Origin: Candidatus Latescibacterota bacterium
GTDB taxonomy: Bacteria; JAAXHH01
NCBI GenBank assembly: GCA_012270975.1
Contig: JAAXHH010000013.1
Location: 1 to 64,000 of the forward strand
Length of the DNA stretch: 64,000 nt
Direction: 5' to 3'
Within the stretch, counting starts at the first letter, position 1; each line of letters begins with the position of its first letter. Below the pieces are notes generated by a model that did not search any database, was not told the origin of the DNA, and saw nothing but the letters and a program-made list of their open reading frames with translations. The position numbers and the translations under genes are program-made. This document shows positions 18,524 to 26,561 of the stretch, in pieces.

Positions 18524-20449
18524 TCACTTCGCCGCCCGGACCGTCCGGGCGATTTCCTCTTCCATCGTGCCGATCAGGGCATCCACCGTCATATTCCCCT
18601 GGTCACCCGCGCCGTGGCGGCGTACGGATACGTCGCCGGCTTCCATCTCGCGGGCCCCGGCAATGGCCATGAAGGGGATCTTCTTCGTCTCCGCTTCGCG
18701 GATCTTGTACCCGACCTTCTCGTTTCTCACGTCCGTCTCGACCCGTATCCCGGCGTCTTCGAGCCTGCGCGCCACTCCGCGGACATACTCGGCCTGGTGT
18801 TCCGATATGCCGATCACGACCGCCTGGACCGGCGCCAGCCAGGTCGGGAACGCGCCGGCGCAGTGCTCGATGTACACGCCGAGGAACCGTTCCAGGCTTC
18901 CGAGTATGGCGCGGTGGATCATGACGGGACGGGCGGGCTTGCCGGATTCGGTGACGTATTCCAGATCAAAGAGTTCCGGCATGTTGAAGTCAAGCTGGCA
19001 CGTACCCAGCTGCCAGGGGCGCTGCAGGGCGTCCTTCACGAAGAAATCCACTTTCGGTCCGTAGAAGGCCGCTTCGCCGGGCGCCACCTCGTAGTCGACC
19101 CCCAGGCTGTCCAGCACGCGGGCCAGGGTCTCCTCCGCCTGGTCCCAGAGCTCGTCGGAGCCGGCGCGCTTGTCCGATCGCGTGGAAAGGTGGATGACGG
19201 TGTCTTCGAACCCCAGCGTGGTATAGGCCTCCCGCAGCATCTTGATGAAATCGTCTACCTCGTCCCGGATCTGGTCGGGGCGGCAGAAGATGTGGGCATC
19301 GTCCTGCGAAAAGGAGCGCACCCGCATCAGGCCGGCCGTCACCCCGGACCGTTCGTGCCGGTGCAGCCGCGCGAAATCGGCGTACCGGATGGGCAGGTCG
19401 CGGTAGGAGTGATGGCCCGCCGCGTACATGAGGCAGTGGCTGGGACAGTTCATCGGCTTGGGCGCGTATTCCCGGTCGTCGGCGTCGATGGTGAACATCT
19501 CGTCCCAGAAATGCTCGTAGTGACCGGAAATCTTCCACAGCCCGGCTTCGTAGATCAGCGGGGTGATGACTTCGTCGTACCCGTGCTTCTTGTATAGATC
19601 GCGCACGTAGTCGGTCAGCGTATTGTATACCCGCGCCCCTTTCGGAAAGAAGAAGGGCGACGCCGGCGCGAAGGGATGGAACATGAACAGCCCGAGTTGC
19701 CTGCCCAGCTTGCGGTGGTCCCGGCGTTCGGCCTCGGCGCGCCGTTCCAGGTACGCGTCCAGATCGCTCTGGCGGGGATAGGAAACGCCGTATATCCGCT
19801 GGAGGCTCTGGTTGTTCTCGTCGCCGTGCCAGTAGGCGGCCGCGACGTTGAGCAGCTTGAAGGCCTTGATCTTCCCGGTCGACGGGATGTGCGGCCCCCG
19901 GCAGAGGTCGATGAAATCCCCCTGCTCGTAGATGCTGATCACTTCGTCCGCGGCGAGATCGTCGATCATCTCGACCTTGTAGGATTCCCCGCGTTCGGTG
20001 AACAGGGTGCGGGCATCCTCGCGGGTCAATTCGCGGCGCCGGATCGGCATGTCCGCCCGGGACAACTCGACCATGCGCCCCTCGATGCGTTCGAGGTCCT
20101 CGGCCGTGAACGGCTCAGGCATGTCGAAGTCGTAATAGAATCCTTCCTCGATCGGCGGACCGATGGTCAAACGGGCCTCGGGGAACAGTTCTTTCGTCGC
20201 CTGGGCCATCAGGTGCGTGGTACTGTGCCAGTACACCTCGCGGCCCTCGGGATTGCTGAAGGTCAGCACTTCCAGGGAGGCATCCCCGTCCAGCCGGTGA
20301 TCCAGGTCGACCTGGGCGCCGTTGATCTTGGCCGCCAGCGCCGCCCTGCCCAGGCCGGGACCGATGCGCGCTACCGCGTCCATGACCGTCGAACCCGGCT
20401 CCATTTCGAATTGGCCGCCGTCGGGAAGTGTTACCCTGACGTTTTTCAA
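18524..20449 (-). CDS. thrS: Threonyl-tRNA synthetase, TTG start
   Basis: A cytosolic class II synthetase of 641 residues, the E. coli length. It shows an N-terminal TGS domain (V-R-V-T-L-P-D-G-G onward), the N2 editing domain with H-S-T-T-H-L-M-A-Q-A and the C-R-G-P-H-I-P-S-T zinc/editing motif, the catalytic core with M-N-C-P-S-H-C, R-H-E-R-S-G and R-S-F-S-Q-D-D-A-H, and a C-terminal anticodon-binding domain. The start is a TTG at 20449, with AGGAG 7 nt upstream. The ATG at 20542 would add unrelated residues and lies inside a -35 element, so it cannot be used from that promoter. It leads the thrS-infC-rpmI-rplT-pheST run. No E. coli-like operator was identified in the 58-nt leader. Confidence 0.95.
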   Translation of the reverse strand: MKNVRVTLPDGGQFEMEPGSTVMDAVARIGPGLGRAALAAKINGAQVDLDHRLDGDASLEVLTFSNPEGREVYWHSTTHLMAQATKELFPEARLTIGPPIEEGFYYDFDMPEPFTAEDLERIEGRMVELSRADMPIRRRELTREDARTLFTERGESYKVEMIDDLAADEVISIYEQGDFIDLCRGPHIPSTGKIKAFKLLNVAAAYWHGDENNQSLQRIYGVSYPRQSDLDAYLERRAEAERRDHRKLGRQLGLFMFHPFAPASPFFFPKGARVYNTLTDYVRDLYKKHGYDEVITPLIYEAGLWKISGHYEHFWDEMFTIDADDREYAPKPMNCPSHCLMYAAGHHSYRDLPIRYADFARLHRHERSGVTAGLMRVRSFSQDDAHIFCRPDQIRDEVDDFIKMLREAYTTLGFEDTVIHLSTRSDKRAGSDELWDQAEETLARVLDSLGVDYEVAPGEAAFYGPKVDFFVKDALQRPWQLGTCQLDFNMPELFDLEYVTESGKPARPVMIHRAILGSLERFLGVYIEHCAGAFPTWLAPVQAVVIGISEHQAEYVRGVARRLEDAGIRVETDVRNEKVGYKIREAETKKIPFMAIAGAREMEAGDVSVRRHGAGDQGNMTVDALIGTMEEEIARTVRAAK

Positions 20450-20513
20450 TGACTGGCTCCTGGAAGTTCCTGTTGATTTCGCACGTAAATCCCGTGTATC
20501 GAACAAACAGATA

Positions 20514-20542
20514 AATGTAAAGGCCACGGCTGGCTTTGTCAA
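20514..20542 (-). promoter_or_regulatory. Sigma-70-type promoter for thrS-infC operon
   Basis: On the minus strand, TTGACA (20542-20537), a 17-bp spacer and TACATT (20519-20514) lie just upstream of thrS. Transcription would begin near 20507, giving a leader of about 58 nt before the TTG start. The perfect -35 box and ideal spacing are seen directly. Use in vivo is inferred. Confidence 0.6.
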
Positions 20543-20567
20543 TAGAATTACCGCCTTCGAAAACCCC

Positions 20568-22025
20568 TCAACGATCGAACAGACTGCCCATCATATCGCT
20601 GTAGGAACGCCGGCCGTCGGCGACGTTCTTGCTGATCCGCGAATGCTGGTGCAGACCCTCGAGCAGGAACTCCATTGCGACGGCAAGTTCGGCCCGGTTC
20701 TTCGTTCGAATATGTTCACCGGCCAGGTTCCGCAACCCACCGACACCACTCAACGCGCTGTAATATGACTTGTCGTCCATGGTGTCCGAAATCTCGACCG
20801 TTTTTCCCTCTTCGAACCAGTCGAGGACTACCTGGTAACACGCGCCGCGTTCGTCATCCTCGCCGTAAACCGCGGGAAAGTAGTTTTCGAAAACTTCTTT
20901 CACGGCCCGTCCGATCAACGCCTCGGCCACCTTGACCTCGCCCTCCTGCTCGCCCTCGTACACGAGTTCCAGTTTGCCCGTCATCGCCGGTATCACCGCG
21001 GAGAGATCGCACATGCGGGGCACGACGGACCTGCGCTTCTGCAGTATGCATCGCTTTTCCACCTGGCTGACCAGGTTTTCCATGGCGGCGATGGTCATCC
21101 GCGTGCTCACGCCGGAAGTCTGGTCGATGAACTCGCTGTCACGGGCCTGGAAGGCGATCTCTTCCACCGTTTCGCGTAAGAAGGACGGCATGTCGACGCG
21201 CATGCCGCCGGGCCGGTCGGTCCAGGCCTCCTGGTCGGTGATGGCCTGGGCGTGTTCGCGAGTGACCGGGTAATGGGTGAGGATCTGCGAGTCGATCCGG
21301 TCCTTGAGCGGGGTGATGATGGCGCCCCGGTTGGTATAGTCCTCCGGGTTCGCGGAGAAGACGATCATCACGTCCAGGGGAATCCGCACGGGAAATCCCC
21401 GGATCTGGATGTCCTTCTCTTCCATGATGTTCAGCAGGCCGACCTGGATGCGGGGCTGGAGATCGGGCAATTCGTTGACGGCGAAGATGCCCCGGTTCAT
21501 CCTCGGGATGATGCCGAAGTGGATCACGCCCTCGTGGGCATAGTGGAGCCGCTGGGAGGCCGCCTTGATGGGATCGATGTCGCCGATCAGGTCGGAAATG
21601 GTCACGTCGGGCGTGGCGAGCTTCTCGCCGTACCGCCGCGACCGGTCGATCCATTCGATGGGCGTGTCGTCCCCATGCTCGGTCACGAGGTCCCGGGCGC
21701 GCCGGCTGACGGGCGCGAAGGGCGAACTGTTGATTTCACAGCCTTCGATCACGGGCAGGTACTCGTCGAGCAGCGCGACCAGCGATCTCAGGATGCGGGT
21801 TTTCGCCTGTCCCCGCAGCCCGAGGAGAATGAAATCGTGCCGGGACAGAATCGCGTTGATCAGTTCGGGAATGACGGTCTTGTCATACCCGACTATGCCG
21901 GGAAAGACCGGCTCGCCGCGGGTGAGTCTGCCGATCAGGTTGTCCCGCATCTCGTCTTTGATGGTTCGTTGCGGATAACCCATGCCGCGCAGCGCGCCAA
22001 TGGTAGTGGCAGCGGTATAGTCCAT
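20568..22025 (-). CDS. Magnesium-chelatase-like AAA+ ATPase
   Basis: A cytoplasmic AAA+ ATPase of the BchI/MoxR-like clade. The 485 residues include the P-loop variant L-L-G-L-R-G-Q-A-K-T-R (residues about 67-77), a Walker B-like R-G-I-F-A-V-N-E-L-P-D-L, the sensor 1 segment V-F-S-A-N-P-E-D-Y-T-N-R-G, and an arginine finger region P-L-K-D-R-I-D-S. Unlike true BchI the gene is alone, with no BchD/H or von Willebrand factor A partner adjacent. That argues against chlorophyll synthesis and for a chaperone-like or regulatory role of unknown target. It follows no operon partner and is read towards thrS, about 25 bp before the thrS promoter. The start is the ATG at 22025. Confidence 0.82.
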   Translation of the reverse strand: MDYTAATTIGALRGMGYPQRTIKDEMRDNLIGRLTRGEPVFPGIVGYDKTVIPELINAILSRHDFILLGLRGQAKTRILRSLVALLDEYLPVIEGCEINSSPFAPVSRRARDLVTEHGDDTPIEWIDRSRRYGEKLATPDVTISDLIGDIDPIKAASQRLHYAHEGVIHFGIIPRMNRGIFAVNELPDLQPRIQVGLLNIMEEKDIQIRGFPVRIPLDVMIVFSANPEDYTNRGAIITPLKDRIDSQILTHYPVTREHAQAITDQEAWTDRPGGMRVDMPSFLRETVEEIAFQARDSEFIDQTSGVSTRMTIAAMENLVSQVEKRCILQKRRSVVPRMCDLSAVIPAMTGKLELVYEGEQEGEVKVAEALIGRAVKEVFENYFPAVYGEDDERGACYQVVLDWFEEGKTVEISDTMDDKSYYSALSGVGGLRNLAGEHIRTKNRAELAVAMEFLLEGLHQHSRISKNVADGRRSYSDMMGSLFDR

Positions 22026-22175
22026 GTGCTCCCGGGAGTCCGTGACGGGGTGGATTCGAGGGGAGGATCCGTGGCGTGAAATTCCCCTTCGACCGTCGAC
22101 GGATTCTATCGCGGAAGGCCCGTTCTGTCAACAGTTTTTTGGCTTCTCCCGCGGGCCGTAACACCGTCTTTTCCT

Positions 22176-22204
22176 TTGACTTCAAGGGTCTTTCGGCCTA
22201 AGTT
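22176..22204 (+). promoter_or_regulatory. Sigma-70-type promoter, probably nearly leaderless
   Basis: TTGACT (22176-22181), 17 bp, TAAGTT (22199-22204). The start point would fall near 22211, which is downstream of the ATG at 22207 and only about 2 nt before a second ATG at 22213. If real, the following gene is translated from an almost leaderless message. Confidence 0.45.
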
Positions 22205-22212
22205 GAATGGTT

Positions 22213-23136
22213 ATGAAGAACCTGATCCAATCAGTGCCCGCCGCGTTGCTGACTGTCGCGCTGATTGCCATGGGCCTGGTTGAAATACGCTGGCATGTCA
22301 TCGAACGGTTCGTCGGCGCCTACATGGAGTCCCGAAACGATTCCCGCGACCGGCTGGACCGGTTCGTGGACCAGGAGATCCGGACCAACCAGGCGCTGGA
22401 GCACGCGAACCGGTTAATCGAAGAGCGCAGCCAGGTGGCGTTGGATACGGAAAGTGAACCCTGGGAATCGATTGCCCGGCGCGTTCCGGCATCCGAGACC
22501 GTCCGTCTGGAACGCGGGCACAAGCTGATCATGACACGGGATCGCTTTCTCAGCCTTCCCGAACGGCTTACCGGGGCCGCCGATCCTTCCGGGGAGCCGG
22601 CCGATCCGCCTTCGGATGACCGGCCGCATCAGCCACCGGATGCACGGCCGGAATCGCCATCTTACGCACAGACGGATGCACGTCCCGACGCGCCGTCGCC
22701 GTTTGAGCCCGACTCCCTTGCGGACTGGACGCGCACGGTCGTTATCCGGCCGGGGTGGATTCGCAGAGGCGAAGTCTACCTGGTGGACGACGATAACTAC
22801 ATCCTCCACCGGATGCCGATATCGGTTGAACAATTCAATCTCATCGATGCCTACGCGACGGCGGCCGAGGGACGGATGCACGAAGGCATGGAGCACGTGT
22901 ACGGCCCCGGGACGTTTTTCGAGACGTTGCGTAGCTTGGACATGGATATGCGGGACGAAATCATCGATCCGCTGCGGTTCCGGGACCTGGAAGCCACCGC
23001 GCAGCGGGTAGGGGTGTCCGAGGGCCAGCGGATCATCCAGATCGAACGGCTGGTGGACGGCCGGATCGACGTGGTCACCATACCGGTATCCGCGGACCTG
23101 TTCGTGGATCTGTACGTGGCGCTGGGAGCGCTCTGA
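22213..23136 (+). CDS. Membrane-anchored hypothetical protein upstream of a PBP
   Basis: Not assignable to a named family. Counting from M-K-N-L-I-Q-S, the roughly 307 residues have an N-terminal hydrophobic segment (about residues 5-25) that looks like an uncleaved signal anchor, a charged coiled-coil-like stretch (35-75), a Pro/Asp-rich linker (about 115-165, P-S-D-D-R-P-H-Q-P-P-D-A-R-P), and a folded C-terminal domain of about 140 residues (W-T-R-T-V-V-I-R-P-G-W to the end). The bulk is therefore probably periplasmic. The ATG at 22207 is also possible, but a promoter -10 box ends at 22204. It precedes a class A PBP by 33 bp on the same strand, which suggests a cell-wall role or a partner of that enzyme. 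Confidence 0.7.
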   Translation: MKNLIQSVPAALLTVALIAMGLVEIRWHVIERFVGAYMESRNDSRDRLDRFVDQEIRTNQALEHANRLIEERSQVALDTESEPWESIARRVPASETVRLERGHKLIMTRDRFLSLPERLTGAADPSGEPADPPSDDRPHQPPDARPESPSYAQTDARPDAPSPFEPDSLADWTRTVVIRPGWIRRGEVYLVDDDNYILHRMPISVEQFNLIDAYATAAEGRMHEGMEHVYGPGTFFETLRSLDMDMRDEIIDPLRFRDLEATAQRVGVSEGQRIIQIERLVDGRIDVVTIPVSADLFVDLYVALGAL

Positions 23137-23169
23137 TCCGTTCGCGGCAGACGGAACGGGATTCGAACG

Positions 23170-25557
23170 ATGGTTTTCTTTCGATACTTCAGGCTGATCG
23201 TGTACGGCATATCCGGCGCGTTGCTGCTCGGCGCGCTGACGGCCGTCATCCTGTTTTACTTCACCGTACCATCCATTCCCCGCCTGCCGGACGACCTGAA
23301 CGACATCTTCGGACAGATGACCCGGATTTACGCCCATGACCAGGAGGGCAATCCGCGCCTGGTCCACACCCTGGGCGGCCATCGCCGGGTCGCGCTGGAG
23401 GAGATCGCGCCGGTGTTCCGGGATGCGATCATTGCCACCGAGGACGCCGATTTCTTCAACCACCGGGGCGTGGACAAACCCGGCATCGTCCGGGCCTTCG
23501 TGACCAATCTCCGCGAGGGCCGGATCCTGGGGCAGGGCGCGAGCACGATCACCCAGCAGCTCGCACGCCACCTCTTCTTCACCCGCGAGAAGGTATGGAT
23601 CCGCAAGATCCGCGAAGCCATTGCCTCCACGCAGATCGAAGCAAGGTTCACCAAATACGAGATCCTGTCCGCCTACTGCAACAACATGTATTTCGGTGCC
23701 GACGCCTACGGCGTGGAAGAGGCCGCGCAACGGTACTTCAGCAAGCGCGCAAGCGAGCTCACGCTCGGCGAATCCGCACTGCTCGCCGGGCTGGTCCAGC
23801 GACCGAGCGACTACAACCCATACTATCGCATGGACCGCGCGCTCAGCCGAAGGGAGACCGTGTTCCAACGCATGATGGATAACGGGTACATTACGGAGGA
23901 AGATGCCGCGCTGGCCAGAGAGGAAGAGATCACGCTCAAGGGAACGAGCATCGGGCCGGCCAGGGGTCCGTACTACCTCGATTACGTCGAAGACCTGCTT
24001 ATCCGTCGTTTCGGCAGCAACCTGGTATACAACGGCGGACTCACCGTGCACATCGCCATGGACCTGGACCTGCAGGAACTCGCCGAGGAGACCATCAGCA
24101 CCCGCATGACCTACGTGGATTCACTGGTCGGCGACCCGGCCTACGAAACGGCCACCGCGGCAGAGCGGAAGCAGGCGCTCGAAGCGGCGCTGGTCGCCGT
24201 CGACACGCGCACCGGGGCGGTACGGGCCCTGGCCGGGGGCCGCGACTACACGGCGAGCGAATTCAACCGGGCCGTCGAGAGCAACCGGCAACCGGGATCC
24301 GGCTTCAAGCCGGTCGTATACCTGGCGGCACTGGACCACCTGGGTTATTCCGCCAACACGGTCGTGGTGGACGAGCCCGTTGCCTATACCACCGAACTGG
24401 GAGACCTCTGGGAACCGCAGAACTTCACACGGGAGTACGAGGGGCCCGTCATCCTCAAGCGCGCCTTCATGCGTTCAATCAACGTGGTCTCCGCGAAACT
24501 GGTCAGCGAAGTCGGCCCCTCGACGGTCATCGAGTACGCCCGCCGCCTGGGCATCACCAGTCCGCTGGAGCCGATTCTCTCCCTGGCGCTGGGCACCAAT
24601 GGCGTCTCGCCGCTGGAGATGGCTTCCGCCTACTCCGTTTTCGCCACGGGCGGGATCTATCACAAGCCCCACGTCATCACCCGCGTGGAAGATTCCGAAG
24701 GCAGAGTGATCGCGGAAACCGTACCGGAATCGCGCCGCGTAATCAGCGAACAGTCCGCGTACCTGATGCTCGACCTCCTGCGCGGCGTCATAAGCGGCGG
24801 TACGGGCGTCGGCGTACGCTACAGATATGGTTTCACGGCCCCGAGCGGCGGGAAGACGGGAACTTCGAGCGAATCCCGGGACGTCTGGTTCAACGGATTT
24901 ACGAAGGACCTCGCGACATCCGTCTGGGTGGGATACGACGACGCCAGGCCCCTCCTGTCCATCGTGGAAGACGAGGAGATCACCGGCGCTTCGGGCGCCG
25001 TACCCGTCTGGGCGCCCTTCATGAAACAGGCCGCGGCGCTGCAGAAACTACGGGATGTCGAAGCGCAGAGGGCGGCGGCTGATTCCGCGCGGGGTATGCT
25101 GGCCGGCCTGTGGCCGGACGGAGAGCGGGACGACGCCGGTCCGGACCGGGACGAAGAACTGTCGGAAGACGAGGAAGCGAAAGTCCCCCCTGCCTTCCCG
25201 ATGCCCCTGGGCATCGAAACGATACGAGTCGACATCAGAACGGGCCGGCTGTCGGAGGATCCGGAATCCTCCCTGCTCGTGACTGTTCGCGGCACGAATC
25301 CCAGGATAAGACCGGGGATGGTCTTGCCCGAAGGCAGGAAGCCGGAGGAGACGGGCTGGACGGAGCCGGCAGAGTCGGAGGACCAGCCGGGACAGGCAGG
25401 ACAGGCAGGACGGGGAGCACCGCCCGGACAGGCCGGCTGGGGCCGCCAGGCCGTACAGCCTGCGGCTCAGGGAAGGTCCATCCAGGAAACCCGGACCGGA
25501 TCAGGCGGATCAGACGAGCCAGGCGGACCGGTTGACCAATCGGACCAGCGTTTGTAG
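23170..25557 (+). CDS. Class A penicillin-binding protein (PBP1A-like)
   Basis: A bifunctional peptidoglycan synthase of 795 residues anchored in the inner membrane by one helix (about 12-35). The glycosyltransferase 51 domain has the catalytic motif E-D-A-D-F-F-N-H-R-G and Q-G-A-S-T-I-T-Q-Q-L-A-R. The transpeptidase domain has the SxxK motif in R-Q-P-G-S-G-F-K-P, SxN in R-S-I-N-V-V-S-A-K, and KTG in G-G-K-T-G-T-S-S-E-S-R-D-V-W-F-N-G. All catalytic residues are present. A C-terminal tail of about 130 residues past the catalytic domain ends in a Gly/Pro/Gln/Ala tripeptide-periodic stretch coded by degenerate 9-bp repeats. It follows a membrane-anchored unknown by 33 bp. Confidence 0.94.
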   Translation: MVFFRYFRLIVYGISGALLLGALTAVILFYFTVPSIPRLPDDLNDIFGQMTRIYAHDQEGNPRLVHTLGGHRRVALEEIAPVFRDAIIATEDADFFNHRGVDKPGIVRAFVTNLREGRILGQGASTITQQLARHLFFTREKVWIRKIREAIASTQIEARFTKYEILSAYCNNMYFGADAYGVEEAAQRYFSKRASELTLGESALLAGLVQRPSDYNPYYRMDRALSRRETVFQRMMDNGYITEEDAALAREEEITLKGTSIGPARGPYYLDYVEDLLIRRFGSNLVYNGGLTVHIAMDLDLQELAEETISTRMTYVDSLVGDPAYETATAAERKQALEAALVAVDTRTGAVRALAGGRDYTASEFNRAVESNRQPGSGFKPVVYLAALDHLGYSANTVVVDEPVAYTTELGDLWEPQNFTREYEGPVILKRAFMRSINVVSAKLVSEVGPSTVIEYARRLGITSPLEPILSLALGTNGVSPLEMASAYSVFATGGIYHKPHVITRVEDSEGRVIAETVPESRRVISEQSAYLMLDLLRGVISGGTGVGVRYRYGFTAPSGGKTGTSSESRDVWFNGFTKDLATSVWVGYDDARPLLSIVEDEEITGASGAVPVWAPFMKQAAALQKLRDVEAQRAAADSARGMLAGLWPDGERDDAGPDRDEELSEDEEAKVPPAFPMPLGIETIRVDIRTGRLSEDPESSLLVTVRGTNPRIRPGMVLPEGRKPEETGWTEPAESEDQPGQAGQAGRGAPPGQAGWGRQAVQPAAQGRSIQETRTGSGGSDEPGGPVDQSDQRL

Positions 25558-25597
25558 GTGGGGATGCTTCAAAGGGGATCGGAATCCCGGAGGACGA

Positions 25598-25855
25598 TCA
25601 GGTCCCTTCCCGGTTGCGGTCTATCGCTTCCCGCACCGCGGGGATCAGGAACACGTTTTCCAGGGGAAACTCGGAAAAGGCCCGGCCGAGGAGGTTGATC
25701 CGGCTGTCCGTGTCGAGCCGCTTGTTGATCACGATATGATACCTTCCGCGGTATCTGCAGAGCCCGCCGTCGCCATCCAGCTTGCCATAACGGACCCTGA
25801 TCGCCATCCGTTCAGCCAGGTCTTCGAATTCCTGCAGTAGCGTCGTATTGTCCAT
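25598..25855 (-). CDS. Small conserved-looking hypothetical protein
   Basis: An 85-residue soluble protein when started at the ATG at 25855 (M-D-N-T-T-L-L-Q-E-F). The body, L-A-E-R-M-A-I-R-V-R-Y then G-G-L-C-R-Y-R-G-R-Y-H-I-V-I-N-K-R, ending V-F-L-I-P-A-V-R-E-A-I, resembles short uncharacterised proteins I have seen in Gemmatimonadota-like genomes, but I cannot name it. A GTG at 25939 would extend it by 28 residues. That start sits about 11 nt after the predicted transcription start with no Shine-Dalgarno, so I prefer the ATG. It converges with the PBP gene. Confidence 0.6.
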   Translation of the reverse strand: MDNTTLLQEFEDLAERMAIRVRYGKLDGDGGLCRYRGRYHIVINKRLDTDSRINLLGRAFSEFPLENVFLIPAVREAIDRNREGT

Positions 25856-25957
25856 GTCACACACGCATGTGAAGACGAACCGTTCAACCCGGCGGTCCTG
25901 AAACCTTCCGGAAAGCGCGGACCGAATCCGGTCATACACGGCGCATTAATGACAGGC

Positions 25958-25986
25958 AAATTATAACGGAAGTCCTTCCGGGTCAA
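25958..25986 (-). promoter_or_regulatory. Promoter with palindrome in spacer
   Basis: Minus strand TTGACC (25986-25981) and TATAAT (25965-25960, spacing 15) or TAATTT (25963-25958, spacing 17). Between them lies the inverted repeat CGGAAGTCCTTCCG (25967-25980), placed as a repressor operator would be. A second copy of GAAGTCCTTCC lies about 24 bp upstream. It would drive the small gene ending at 25598. Confidence 0.4.
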
Positions 25987-26086
25987 GAACCGAAGTCCTT
26001 CCCCGGGATCGCGACCCTTCGATTCGGCCCGGGAGAACACGGGTCTCAGGGGGTCGTTCGTACCGTCCGCCGGGATCAAAAAACCC

Positions 26087-26115
26087 TTGACACCAGGCGG
26101 CCGGAATTCGATATT
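26087..26115 (+). promoter_or_regulatory. Promoter for tRNA-Gly/tRNA-Cys
   Basis: TTGACA (26087-26092), 17-bp spacer, GATATT (26110-26115). The start point would be about 40 bases before the first tRNA. The -10 region lies inside a near palindrome, CCGGAATTCGATATTCCGG (26101-26119). Confidence 0.5.
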
Positions 26116-26161
26116 CCGGGAGAGTTTCGCGGCACCGTCCTCATGGGTTCGCGTACAATCA

Positions 26162-26233
26162 GCGGGAGTAGCTCAGCGGTAGAGCATCACCTTGCCAAGG
26201 TGAGGGTCGCGGGTTCAAGCCCCGTCTCCCGCC
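26162..26233 (+). tRNA. tRNA-Gly (GCC)
   Basis: A 72-nt cloverleaf. The acceptor GCGGGAG pairs with CTCCCGC, the D arm is GCTC/GAGC, the anticodon loop TTGCCAA gives GCC, and the T arm is GCGGG-TTCAAGC-CCCGT. The discriminator base is C and CCA is not encoded. It sits 9 bp before tRNA-Cys, so the two are probably one transcript. Confidence 0.96.
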
Positions 26234-26242
26234 TTCGGACGT

Positions 26243-26314
26243 GGCGGCATAGCCAAGTGGCTAAGGCACGGGATTGCAAATCCTCGATCGCCGGTTCGAA
26301 TCCGGCTGCCGCCT
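26243..26314 (+). tRNA. tRNA-Cys (GCA)
   Basis: A 72-nt cloverleaf. The acceptor GGCGGCA pairs with TGCCGCC, the anticodon loop holds GCA, and the T arm is GCCGG-TTCGAAT-CCGGC. The discriminator base is T (U73), as expected for cysteine identity. CCA is not encoded. Confidence 0.96.
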
Positions 26315-26465
26315 TGTATCCTTCCAAATCCCTTCACTCAAAGTAGCATTCGATCGTGGCCGTCCTTCCGGGAATCGCCGTGTTCTCCGACGGTTGAACT
26401 GTGTCCGAAGGGTCAGCCATCCTGTCGTGCGTGGCAAAAGGCGCCGAGGCGCAGGCCGTTCCTCC

Positions 26466-26494
26466 TTGCGACAGCCGAATCCCCTCAGTATAAT
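26466..26494 (+). promoter_or_regulatory. Promoter upstream of propeller gene
   Basis: TTGCGA (26466-26471), 17 bp, TATAAT (26489-26494), a perfect -10 box. It gives a leader of about 60 nt before the ATG at 26562. Confidence 0.6.
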
Positions 26495-26561
26495 AGCCAC
26501 CGAATGATCACAGTATCCGCCAGGATATTGACCTTAAACCGATTACTTATACCACTATACC

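Noticed and set aside
20450..20567. T-box or other riboswitch in front of thrS
   Set aside because: The transcript leader is only about 58 nt after the mapped promoter-like site, too short for a T-box, and no specifier loop or T-box sequence is visible.
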